Shown here: piece by piece, positions 14,989-22,966 of the stretch
Position numbering within the stretch: the stretch's first letter is position 1
Layout: each line of letters starts with the position of its first letter
Source of the DNA: Bacilliculturomica massiliensis
Lineage (GTDB): Bacteria > Bacillota > Clostridia > Peptostreptococcales > Anaerovoracaceae
Direction of reading: 5' to 3'
DNA: 64,000 nucleotides
Assembly (NCBI RefSeq): GCF_900605495.1
Contig: NZ_LR027603.1
Coordinates: 1,303,997-1,367,996 of the forward strand
Notes under the pieces: generated by a model
What the model saw: only the letters and a program-made list of their open reading frames with translations
What the model was told of the DNA's origin: nothing
Databases searched by the model: none
Translations under genes and position numbers: made by a program

Positions 14989-16470
14989 TCAGATGACCAG
15001 CACCGTCTCAAGGGAGAGGTCGGAGGGTCCGTGGAAATGCCGGCCTCCCCTCCTGTAGGTCTCGATGAACGCCCATACCTCCGGGCTGATCCGTTCCCCG
15101 GGATAGATCACGGGTATGCCCGGCGGATAGGGCGCGATCATTTCACCGGCCACCAGTCCTTCCGCCGCGCTCCAGCTCACGCGTTTCTTTTCCGAGAAAT
15201 ACGCCTCCCTGGGAGAAAGCACATACTCCGGCTGAGACGGCAGCGGCGGGATCTGTTCCTTCTCTCCGGCGCGTCCGGCCGTCTCCCTTCTGCCTGCGCA
15301 GTCCGCTGCGATCCGCCGCAGAGCCCCCACCAGTCTGTCCGCATCTTCCCTGTCGTTTGCAAAGGTAAAGATAGCCAGCACGTTTTTATAGTCCGCCAGC
15401 TCCGTATCGCATCCGCCCTGCTCCCACAGCAGCTGCTTCAGATCAAACCCCGTAAGACCCAGCTCCCACGCGCCGAAGGTCAGCCGCGAGGAGTCGAAGC
15501 CGCTCACTCCCGCCTGTCCCACTACCTCTCTGCCCATGCAGCTCATTCCGGGTATTTTCCGGATCTCCTCCCTGGCATACTCCGCCAGCGAGACCGCCTT
15601 TTCCGCCATGGCCGCTCCGGAGAGAGCCAGATCCTGTCTGGCCGCGTCCAGAGAGGTCATAAGAAGATAGGATGGACTGGTGCTCTGTACGAGATGGAGA
15701 TTGGCTCTCATCCGGTCCCGATCCACCCGGTCTCCCCTCACGTGGAGCATGGAGCTCTGAGTCAGAGATCCCGCCACCTTGTGGATGCTCTGCGAGCACA
15801 TATCCGCTCCCTGAGCCAGCGCCCCCGCCGGAAGCAGATCGGAGAAATAGCAGTGAGCGCCGTGGGCCTCGTCCACCAGCAGAAGAGCCCCTCTGTCGTG
15901 ACAGATCCGCCCGATCTCACGGAGGTCGCTGCACAGTCCATAATAAGTAGGACTCACCGCGATCACCGCCCGACAATCCGGATTTTCCCGAAACATGGCC
16001 TCCACCGCTGCCGGCGTAATGCCGCCGTGCAGCCCGCTGCCCGGCAGCAGCTCCGGCATGAAATACACCGGTCTGGCCCCTCCCATGATCAGCCCCATCA
16101 GCATGGATTTATGGGCGTTTCGCGGCACGGCGATCTTCTGCCCTTCAAAAGCTGCGGTCAGTACCATGATCTGATTTCCGCAGGTAGTTCCGTTGACCAG
16201 AAAATGTGTTTCGTCGGCTCCGAATAACCGGGCCGCCAGGCTCTCCGCCTCCCGGATCGCACCTTCCGCGCTGTGCAGATCGTCTGTCAGCGGCGTCTCC
16301 GTCAGATCGAAACGAAAGATAGCGTCGCCCACCAGCTCCCGCCATCTCCCGTTGATCCCTTTCTCATACCTGTGTCCCGGTATGCAGAAATAAGCCGGCC
16401 TGATCCGGTTGTATTCTTCGATGGCCTCCAGCAGAGGCATCTTTTCCTGTAAATATTTCCCGTCTTTCAT
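14989..16470 (-). CDS. Orn/Lys/Arg decarboxylase-family PLP enzyme
   Basis: 493-residue fold-type I PLP enzyme of the clostridial SpeA/Cad-like group. Visible features are FLVNGTTCGNQIM near the phosphate site, LLLVDEAHGAHCYF (Asp and His that hold the pyridine ring) and the Schiff-base lysine in SIHKVAGSLTQSSMLH. The C-terminal third (about 380-493) is the small decarboxylase domain. It lacks the N-terminal wing domain of the long inducible enzymes, as usual for this class. Substrate (arginine, lysine or ornithine) cannot be set by eye. It is monocistronic or followed by the terminator at 14902. Confidence 0.88.
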   Translation of the reverse strand: MKDGKYLQEKMPLLEAIEEYNRIRPAYFCIPGHRYEKGINGRWRELVGDAIFRFDLTETPLTDDLHSAEGAIREAESLAARLFGADETHFLVNGTTCGNQIMVLTAAFEGQKIAVPRNAHKSMLMGLIMGGARPVYFMPELLPGSGLHGGITPAAVEAMFRENPDCRAVIAVSPTYYGLCSDLREIGRICHDRGALLLVDEAHGAHCYFSDLLPAGALAQGADMCSQSIHKVAGSLTQSSMLHVRGDRVDRDRMRANLHLVQSTSPSYLLMTSLDAARQDLALSGAAMAEKAVSLAEYAREEIRKIPGMSCMGREVVGQAGVSGFDSSRLTFGAWELGLTGFDLKQLLWEQGGCDTELADYKNVLAIFTFANDREDADRLVGALRRIAADCAGRRETAGRAGEKEQIPPLPSQPEYVLSPREAYFSEKKRVSWSAAEGLVAGEMIAPYPPGIPVIYPGERISPEVWAFIETYRRGGRHFHGPSDLSLETVLVI

Positions 16471-16533
16471 CCCCGGCCATACCTCCCGCTTCTGCCTTTA
16501 CTGCCGCAACGATACATAGAGACCGGCGGCAGT

Positions 16534-17670
16534 TCAGTTGTTCAGCCACTGGCACATGTAGCTGACCGGCATCTGATTTTCCGGTTTGATGAGAGACAGG
16601 ACCGCCGCGGCCTCCGAACTGCCCTGCATCTGTCCCGCATGGGCGATGCCGCTGAGGATGCTGCTCCAGAAAGAGTTATTCTGGTATACGATGTCCACCA
16701 CTTCGCAGTCTCTCAGCTTATACCGCATTTTCATATCCTTCGCCGCCTGATCGAACGTGCCCACAGCGTCCACCAATCCCAGTTCCAGCGCCTGATTCGC
16801 ACTGTAGATCCGTCCGTCCGCGATCTCCCTGACCCGCTCGATGGGCATATTTCGTCCCTCAGCCACAATACCGGCAAACTGTTCGTAGGCTTCGTCCACC
16901 AGCGACTGCCAGATCGCCCGCTGCTGATCGGTCATGGGATCTACAGAACTGCCCATTGCCTTGTTGACGCCGGACGTGATCGTCTCCGTCCTGATGCCGA
17001 AGCGCTCCAGAAAACCGGAAAAATCGTAGACTGTGCCGATGGTAACGCCGATGGAACCCGTCCAGGCGTTGCGGTTGGCATAGATCCTGTCCGCCGGCGC
17101 GGAAATATAATACCCTCCCGAAGCCGCCATGGAACCCATGTAAGCGTAAACGGGATTGCCCGTTACCTTCTGATATTCTTTGATCTTCATATACAGTTCG
17201 TCGCTGTCATATACCGTCCCGCCCGGGGAATCCACAAAGATGATCAATCCCCTGTTGTCAGTATCGTACATCATGTAGTCGATCTGGCTCAGCGTCCACT
17301 GATGCTGATAACCGTAGGCCAGCCCGAAAGAATCCACATTGCCGGACTGGATCGTCCCCTCCACATAAAGGGTCCCGATGTAGGGGCCGTCGGCGCTGTA
17401 GCCGTAATCGTCGCCGCCGTCGCAGCTGACCAGAGAAATGACCGCCAGAAGCAGGCAGAGCCCCAATATGATCAAAAATATCTTCAGGCCCGACTTCTTT
17501 TTAGGCGGTATTCCCTGCTGCATTCCGGTCATTCCCTGCGCGGCCGGCCGTTTCCGCGTCTCCTCCATGAAAACGGTCCTCCGGTTGTCCTGACGGCTAT
17601 CCGCCACGTCCTGTCCGGCGTTCGGTTCAGGCCGTTCCCCCATACCCTGACCGTCCTTAAATTCATCCAT
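16534..17670 (-). CDS. sppA: Signal peptide peptidase SppA (S49 protease)
   Basis: 378-residue membrane-anchored serine protease that degrades cleaved signal peptides. A polar N-terminus (1-75) leads into a transmembrane anchor FLIILGLCLLLAVISLVS (about 78-95). The catalytic serine lies in GSMAASGGYYISAPAD and the lysine in SGVNKAMGSS. AAAGGGG about 8 nt upstream of the ATG at 17670 decides the start. The N-terminal cytoplasmic extension is longer than in B. subtilis SppA. No operon partner is evident. Confidence 0.93.
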   Translation of the reverse strand: MDEFKDGQGMGERPEPNAGQDVADSRQDNRRTVFMEETRKRPAAQGMTGMQQGIPPKKKSGLKIFLIILGLCLLLAVISLVSCDGGDDYGYSADGPYIGTLYVEGTIQSGNVDSFGLAYGYQHQWTLSQIDYMMYDTDNRGLIIFVDSPGGTVYDSDELYMKIKEYQKVTGNPVYAYMGSMAASGGYYISAPADRIYANRNAWTGSIGVTIGTVYDFSGFLERFGIRTETITSGVNKAMGSSVDPMTDQQRAIWQSLVDEAYEQFAGIVAEGRNMPIERVREIADGRIYSANQALELGLVDAVGTFDQAAKDMKMRYKLRDCEVVDIVYQNNSFWSSILSGIAHAGQMQGSSEAAAVLSLIKPENQMPVSYMCQWLNN

Positions 17671-17793
17671 AAACGCTGCCCCTTTCCCTTTTCTTCGATA
17701 CACCCCAACGGGCAATTTACCTCTATTCTCTCATTTTCTACTTTTTCCTGCAGGCTGTCAACACAATTCTGGGCCCGGCCGGACCCCGCCCAG

Positions 17794-17845
17794 CAAAAAC
17801 GAGCCTCCGCCCCAGCGTTACAGATCCACTGGCGCGAAGGCTCGC
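17794..17845 (-). terminator. Terminator downstream of the hydrogenase operon
   Basis: On the minus strand GCGAGCCTTCGCGCC pairs with GGGGCGGAGGCTCG across a loop and is followed by TTTTTGC. It lies about 50 bp past the hydA stop. Confidence 0.75.
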
Positions 17846-17891
17846 CGCTCCTGGCCCGGGAGACCCCCGATGTTAAACGTACCAGGCCCGC

Positions 17892-19625
17892 CTATCTCTC
17901 ATTTTCCAGCGTCCACTGAGTGAAGTCGGTGTGAAGCAGAGAATGGGCCCGCTTTGAGAGAGGCTCGCTCAGAAATTCCTCATAAGTCCTGCGCACGGCT
18001 GGATTCTCGTGGGAAAACCTGCACTCCGACGACCGGTCCAGACCGTAGAGTACAGTTCCGCGGTCCTCCGCCCGCTCCTCTCCGTCGTGGATAGGCTGGC
18101 CGCCGCCCCCGGCGCAGCCGCCGGGACACGCCATGATCTCCACAAAATCATACGCAACAGAGCCGGACAGGATGGCATCCATCAGCTTCCTGGCGTTGCC
18201 CAGACCGCTGGCCACGGCCACGCGCACGGGAACGCCTTCTATCTCAAAGGAGGCTTCTTTCCATCCGTCCATTCCTCTGACTCGTCGGAAGCTGTCGGGA
18301 TCGGGATTCTTTTTCGTCAACAGGTAATACGCGCTGCGCAGAGCGGCTTCCATGACCCCTCCGGTGGCGCCGAAGATGACTCCCGCGCCCGTTCCTGTTC
18401 CGAAGGTATCGTCAAAGGGTTCATCCTTCAGATCCTCCGCCCGGATGTGATCGGCCCGGATCATGCGGTCGATCTCTCTTGTCGTCAGTACCAGATCCAC
18501 GTCCTGTCCGTACTGCGTGCTGGCCATGACCGGCACGCCGGCCTCAAACTTCTTGGACAGACAGGGCATGATGGACACGGAGAAGATCTTCTCCGGCGCG
18601 ATGCCCAGAGTCTGCGCGATATAAGTCTTCGTCATGGCGCCGAACATCTGCTGCGGCGACTTGGCCGTGGACAGATTGGGCAGCATATCCGGATACTGAG
18701 TCTTCGCAAACCTCACCCACCCAGGACAGCAGGATGTGAACATGGGCCACTTGTATTGTTTCTTATTTTTGAAACGCTCCAGAAACTCGCTTCCCTCTTC
18801 CATGATGGTAAGGTCGGCGGAGTACGTGGTGTCGAATATGTAGTCGAAGCCCATGCGCCGCAGGGCGCTGACCAGCCGCCCCATAGTGGCCTCTTCCTTA
18901 AACAGGCCGATCCCCTCCCCCCAGGCAGCCCGCACCGCCGGAGCCACCTGGACCACGGTGATCTTGTCCGGGTCCGCCAGAGCGGCGAACATTTTATCCG
19001 TATCGTCCCGTTCCCGCAGCGCTCCCACGGGGCAGTGCGTGATGCACTGGCCGCAGAGAGAGCAGCTTGCATCCTCGATCTTCCGGTTTTCCGAAACGCC
19101 CACAGTGGTCCGGTAGCCGCTTCCGGATACGTTCCAGACGTTGAGGTTCTGTACCTTGTCGCAGATCTGGATGCAGCGCATGCACTTGATGCATTTGGAA
19201 GCGTCCCTGATCAGCGGAAAACTCTTGTCCCAGCGATTTTTTTCCGCTATGGGCCGATAAGGCACGCTGAGTATTCCCAGATCGTTGGCGATGGTCTGCA
19301 GACTGCAGTTGCCGCTTCGCATACAGGTCGCACACTTGCAGTCATGGTCGGAAAGGATCAGTTCCACGTTGGTTTTTCGGGTAGAGCGCACTTTCGCGCT
19401 GTTTGTGAAGACCTCCATGCCGGACTCCACCATATTGTTGCAGGCGGTCACCAGCTTGTTCATCCCCTTCAGTTCCACGATGCAGACCCGGCAGGCGCCG
19501 ATCTCGTTGATACCCTTCAGAAAACAGAGATGAGGAATGTCGATCCCCGCTTCCTTGGCCGCCTCCAGTATGGTCGTGCCTTCTTTTACAGCCACCTTCT
19601 GGCCGTCGATCGTCAGTTTTACCAT
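17892..19625 (-). CDS. hydA: [FeFe] hydrogenase catalytic subunit (HydA/HndD type)
   Basis: 577-residue iron-only hydrogenase with the full clostridial domain order: N-terminal [2Fe-2S] domain (1-75), His-Cys3 [4Fe-4S] motif (HDCKCATCMRSGNC, about 94-107), two-cluster ferredoxin domain (CIKCMRCIQIC and CSLCGQCITHCP), and the H-cluster domain with TSCCPGWVRF, MPCLSKKFEA and MACPGGCAGGGGQP. It reversibly couples proton reduction to ferredoxin/NAD(P)H oxidation. The start overlaps the end of the upstream oxidoreductase gene by 7 bp, so the two are translationally linked. No HydC/NuoE-like subunit is next to it. Confidence 0.96.
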   Translation of the reverse strand: MVKLTIDGQKVAVKEGTTILEAAKEAGIDIPHLCFLKGINEIGACRVCIVELKGMNKLVTACNNMVESGMEVFTNSAKVRSTRKTNVELILSDHDCKCATCMRSGNCSLQTIANDLGILSVPYRPIAEKNRWDKSFPLIRDASKCIKCMRCIQICDKVQNLNVWNVSGSGYRTTVGVSENRKIEDASCSLCGQCITHCPVGALRERDDTDKMFAALADPDKITVVQVAPAVRAAWGEGIGLFKEEATMGRLVSALRRMGFDYIFDTTYSADLTIMEEGSEFLERFKNKKQYKWPMFTSCCPGWVRFAKTQYPDMLPNLSTAKSPQQMFGAMTKTYIAQTLGIAPEKIFSVSIMPCLSKKFEAGVPVMASTQYGQDVDLVLTTREIDRMIRADHIRAEDLKDEPFDDTFGTGTGAGVIFGATGGVMEAALRSAYYLLTKKNPDPDSFRRVRGMDGWKEASFEIEGVPVRVAVASGLGNARKLMDAILSGSVAYDFVEIMACPGGCAGGGGQPIHDGEERAEDRGTVLYGLDRSSECRFSHENPAVRRTYEEFLSEPLSKRAHSLLHTDFTQWTLENER

Positions 19626-21475
19626 TGCTCCACTCTGCCTCCCTTAAATACTCCCAGTCCGAAGTGATCGCACCGCAGACAGCGGAGAGCCTCCTGACTG
19701 GCTTCCTCCTCCGTCATACCCTTCTCGATCTCTCCGAAATCGCCGCCGCGCTCTCCGGCCTGCCGCTCCTTCAGCTCGACCCGGCCGCAGGGCAGATGGT
19801 CGCTGTAGCGCGGCGCGGGGATCTCCACGTCTTTCTCGATGGCGTGATGGAAGCCCAGATAAGTGTCGATGTTGGCGGCCGCCACCTTGCCCGCCGCCAC
19901 AGCGTTGATCACTGTGGAAGGACCGCTGACGCAGTCTCCCCCTGCGAAGACGCCGGGGATGTTGGCCACGTCGCTGGAGCTGCTGGCCACAATGCTTCCC
20001 CGATTGATGGGAATGCCGTACTTTTCAAAATCCTGCGTGTCGGTAGCCTGACCGATGGCTGAAATGATGATCTCGCAGGGGAAATTCTCCTCCGGCTCCG
20101 TGGAATCCACCGGCTTGGGTCTCCCCGACCTGTCCGTGGTGCCCGCGATCTGAGGTCTGACCCACAGGCTTTTTACATCTCCTTCCGGCGTACATTCGAT
20201 GCGCGCCGGCGCTTTCAGCGTCTGCAGCTCGCATCCCTCGGCCACGGCGCCCTCCACCTCTTCGGGCAGAGCCGTCATATCGTCCCGTCTCCTTCGGTAA
20301 ACGATGCTCACCTTGGCCGCTCCCAGCCGCTTGGCTGTTCGGGCCACGTCCATGGCCACGTTTCCGCCTCCGATGACCACCACGTTCTTGCCGCGAAAGT
20401 CCGGCATGGTGTCGTCGCCGATACTGCGCAGCATTTCAACGGCGGAGATCACCCCTCTGGCGTATTCGTTGGGAATGCCGATCTCTTTGTGCGTATGTGC
20501 TCCGATGGAAATATAGACGGCGTCGTACTCATCCCTCAGATCCTGTATGGAATTCTCGCCTCCGATATTGAAATCGTTTTTCACCTCTACGCCCACGGAC
20601 AGGATCGCGTCGATATCCTCCTGAAGTCTCTTTCTGGGAAGACGATAGCTGGGAATTCCGTAACGCAGCATTCCTCCCAGGTGAGACCGTTTTTCAAAGA
20701 CCACGGCTCTGTGTCCCATCAGCGACAGATAGTAAGCCGCCGTCAGGCCGCTGGGCCCTCCGCCGATGATAGCCACTTTCTTCCCGGTCTCATCCATGGG
20801 CCGGGGCACGGGCACTTTCCCGCAGTGATCCACAGCGTAGCGTTTCAGCCCGCGGATGTTTACCGGCGCGTCGATGAGGTTTCTTCGGCATCTGGCCTCG
20901 CAGGGATGCTCGCAGATCAGCGCGCACACCGTGGGGAAAGGATTGTCCATGCGGATCAGCCGCACCGCGTCGGCACAGCGTCCCTCCAGCACCAGCGCCG
21001 TATAGCCGGGCACGTCCACCCCCGCCGGACAGAGGGCCACACAGGGCACCGGCTGCTTGAGCCTCTGGATGCTCTCCGTGCAGCGGTGGTTCGTCACGTG
21101 TTCTATGTAGTCCTCACGGAAGCCGGCCAGTCCGCGCAGGACCATGTTGGCCGCTTCCGTTCCGATAGCGCAGTCAGCCGAATCGCGGATAGCCATCGCC
21201 GTCCGCTCGATCAGAGGGATGATATCCAGCGATACGTCCTCGCTGAGATCCAGCACATCCTCGATCAGATGATGAAGCTGCCCCAGTCCCACGCGGCAGG
21301 GCACGCATTTTCCGCAGGTCTGGGCGTGGCACATCTTCAGAAAGGAAGAAGCCATATCCACCGGACAGAGCCCCGGCGGGCTGGCGATGATCCGCCGCTC
21401 CAGATCTTTATACAGTCCCTCCACCACCATCTGCGCGGTGTCTCGGGTTTTTACGTCAAGTCTGCTCATAAACAT
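19619..21475 (-). CDS. NuoF C-terminus/GltD-type flavoprotein fusion, hydrogenase partner
   Basis: 618-residue cytoplasmic flavoprotein. Residues about 1-110 resemble the C-terminal iron-sulfur part of NuoF/HydB (MCHAQTCGKCVPCRVGLGQL) without its FMN/NADH-binding part. Residues about 140-560 are a GltD/NfnB-type module: a Cys-rich helical domain (CVALCPAGVDVPGY, CEHPCEARCRRN), an FAD site VAIIGGGPSGLTAAYYL and an NAD(P) site VVVIGGGNVAMDVARTAKRL. A C-terminal Cys pair (LRCLRCDHFG) closes the protein. It probably feeds NAD(P)H electrons to HydA, perhaps by flavin-based bifurcation. The ATG at 21475 has a weak AGGTATGTTT-type leader; internal Met residues are possible. Confidence 0.88.
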   Translation of the reverse strand: MFMSRLDVKTRDTAQMVVEGLYKDLERRIIASPPGLCPVDMASSFLKMCHAQTCGKCVPCRVGLGQLHHLIEDVLDLSEDVSLDIIPLIERTAMAIRDSADCAIGTEAANMVLRGLAGFREDYIEHVTNHRCTESIQRLKQPVPCVALCPAGVDVPGYTALVLEGRCADAVRLIRMDNPFPTVCALICEHPCEARCRRNLIDAPVNIRGLKRYAVDHCGKVPVPRPMDETGKKVAIIGGGPSGLTAAYYLSLMGHRAVVFEKRSHLGGMLRYGIPSYRLPRKRLQEDIDAILSVGVEVKNDFNIGGENSIQDLRDEYDAVYISIGAHTHKEIGIPNEYARGVISAVEMLRSIGDDTMPDFRGKNVVVIGGGNVAMDVARTAKRLGAAKVSIVYRRRRDDMTALPEEVEGAVAEGCELQTLKAPARIECTPEGDVKSLWVRPQIAGTTDRSGRPKPVDSTEPEENFPCEIIISAIGQATDTQDFEKYGIPINRGSIVASSSSDVANIPGVFAGGDCVSGPSTVINAVAAGKVAAANIDTYLGFHHAIEKDVEIPAPRYSDHLPCGRVELKERQAGERGGDFGEIEKGMTEEEASQEALRCLRCDHFGLGVFKGGRVEQW

Positions 21476-21627
21476 ACCTCCCGGCTTTTCAGAAATTTTC
21501 CCATGGTTGTTATTTTACTCTGATCACCGTATATATTCAAGTTAATTTTTAAAACAATCTAATTATTTTGGAATACTATTCGTTTATTCAATCAATTTCG
21601 GAATTATTTCTTTTTTCTCTTTCTGAG

Positions 21628-21657
21628 TTGACGGTGTACTATTTCCTATAGTACAGT
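21628..21657 (+). promoter_or_regulatory. Promoter and palindromic operator of the first GntR/ABC operon
   Basis: TTGACG (21628-21633) and TACAGT (21652-21657) are 18 bp apart. A perfect 7-bp dyad GTACTAT-N5-ATAGTAC (21636-21654) overlaps the spacer and -10, as expected for a YtrA-type repressor site. Confidence 0.75.
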
Positions 21658-21689
21658 ATGAAGTACCATATGAGAAAGAGGGATTTTAC

Positions 21690-22073
21690 ATGTTCCAACT
21701 GGATCTGAAAAGCCGGAAATCGATCTATGAACAGATCATAGACAATATAAAGGAACTGATCATTACCGGGATACTGCAGACGGAGGAAAAACTCCCCTCT
21801 GTCCGCGAGCTTTCCCGCATGCTGACGGTGAACCCCAACACGATCCAGAAGGCCTACCGGGAGCTGGAACGTCAGGGCTTTGTGTACACGGTCTCCGGGC
21901 TGGGCTGCTTCGTCAGCCCTCCGGACAACCGGCTCGTCGACCAGCGTCAGATAAATGAAGTCAGAGAACGGCTCCGCGGGGATATCATGGAGCTTTTTTA
22001 TCTGGGCTTCAATGAAGAAGATATACGCTCTCTTCTTCAGGAAATGTTTGAAGAAAGAGGTGAATGCAAATGA
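21690..22073 (+). CDS. GntR-family (YtrA subfamily) regulator
   Basis: 127-residue repressor with an N-terminal winged HTH (SIYEQIIDNIKELIITGILQ, then LPSVRELSRMLTVNPNTIQK) and only a short C-terminal dimerisation tail, diagnostic of the YtrA subfamily. AGAGGG lies upstream. It is the first gene of an operon with an ABC ATPase and permease. The palindrome at 21636-21654 is its probable binding site. YtrA-type systems respond to cell-envelope stress or peptide antibiotics. Confidence 0.93.
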   Translation: MFQLDLKSRKSIYEQIIDNIKELIITGILQTEEKLPSVRELSRMLTVNPNTIQKAYRELERQGFVYTVSGLGCFVSPPDNRLVDQRQINEVRERLRGDIMELFYLGFNEEDIRSLLQEMFEERGECK

Positions 22074-22966
22074 TAACTGTGACCGGACTCACAAAGAACT
22101 TTGACGGCTTCCGCGCTCTGAACGATCTGGATCTGCATGTGGACAAGGGTTCCATCTACGGCCTCATCGGCGTAAACGGCTCAGGCAAAACTACCTTGAT
22201 CAAGCATCTGACCGGAATTCTCCGCCCTGACTTCGGCCAGGTCCTGATGGACGGATGTCCCGTATATGAAAACCGGCAGCTGAAGCAGAGGACCGGGTAT
22301 ATACCCGACGATCTCTACTTTTTTTCGTCCACCAATCTGAACGAAGCCGCGCGGTTTTACCGCTCTCTTTACCCAAACTGGAATGAAAAACGATACGTGG
22401 AGATGACGGAAAACTTTCATCTCAACAAAAAGATCCGCATGAGCAGGTTCTCCAAGGGGATGCAGAAGCAGGCTGCTTTTCTGCTGACCATCTGCGCCAT
22501 GCCGGATTATCTTATTTTGGACGAACCCATCGACGGACTGGATCCCATCGTACGCCGTCAAGTCTGGAATTATATCGTGGAAGACGTGGCGGAACGGGAA
22601 ATGACTGTGCTGGTCTCCTCCCACAACCTCCGCGAAATGGAAGGGATCTGCGATTCCGTGGGCATCCTCAGCCACGGCAGCATGCTGATCGAGCGGGATC
22701 TGGACGAACTGAAGACCGATATCCACAAGATCCAGGTCGCCTACCGCAGCGCTCCGGAAAATCCCTATGAGGGACTCAACGTCCTGCGGCGGGAGCTCCG
22801 GGGCAGCGTGGAACTTCTCGTGGTGCGCAGCAGCCGGGAAGCGGCGGAAGAGATCATCCGCCGGCATCAGCCCATTCTGTTCGACATTCTGCCCCTTTCC
22901 CTGGAGGAAATTTTTATCTGTGAATTAGGAGGTGAAACCAGTGAGCTTCAAAACATCCTGTTTTAA
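22070..22966 (+). CDS. ABC transporter ATP-binding protein (YtrB-like)
   Basis: 298-residue ATPase with Walker A GVNGSGKTT, signature region RMSRFSKGMQKQ and Walker B YLILDEPIDGLDP, plus a C-terminal extension of about 80 residues. The ATG at 22070 overlaps the GntR stop (ATGA) and has AGAGG 9 nt upstream; ATG at 22064 is an alternative. It partners the permease that begins within its 3' end. Confidence 0.92.
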   Translation: MITVTGLTKNFDGFRALNDLDLHVDKGSIYGLIGVNGSGKTTLIKHLTGILRPDFGQVLMDGCPVYENRQLKQRTGYIPDDLYFFSSTNLNEAARFYRSLYPNWNEKRYVEMTENFHLNKKIRMSRFSKGMQKQAAFLLTICAMPDYLILDEPIDGLDPIVRRQVWNYIVEDVAEREMTVLVSSHNLREMEGICDSVGILSHGSMLIERDLDELKTDIHKIQVAYRSAPENPYEGLNVLRRELRGSVELLVVRSSREAAEEIIRRHQPILFDILPLSLEEIFICELGGETSELQNILF

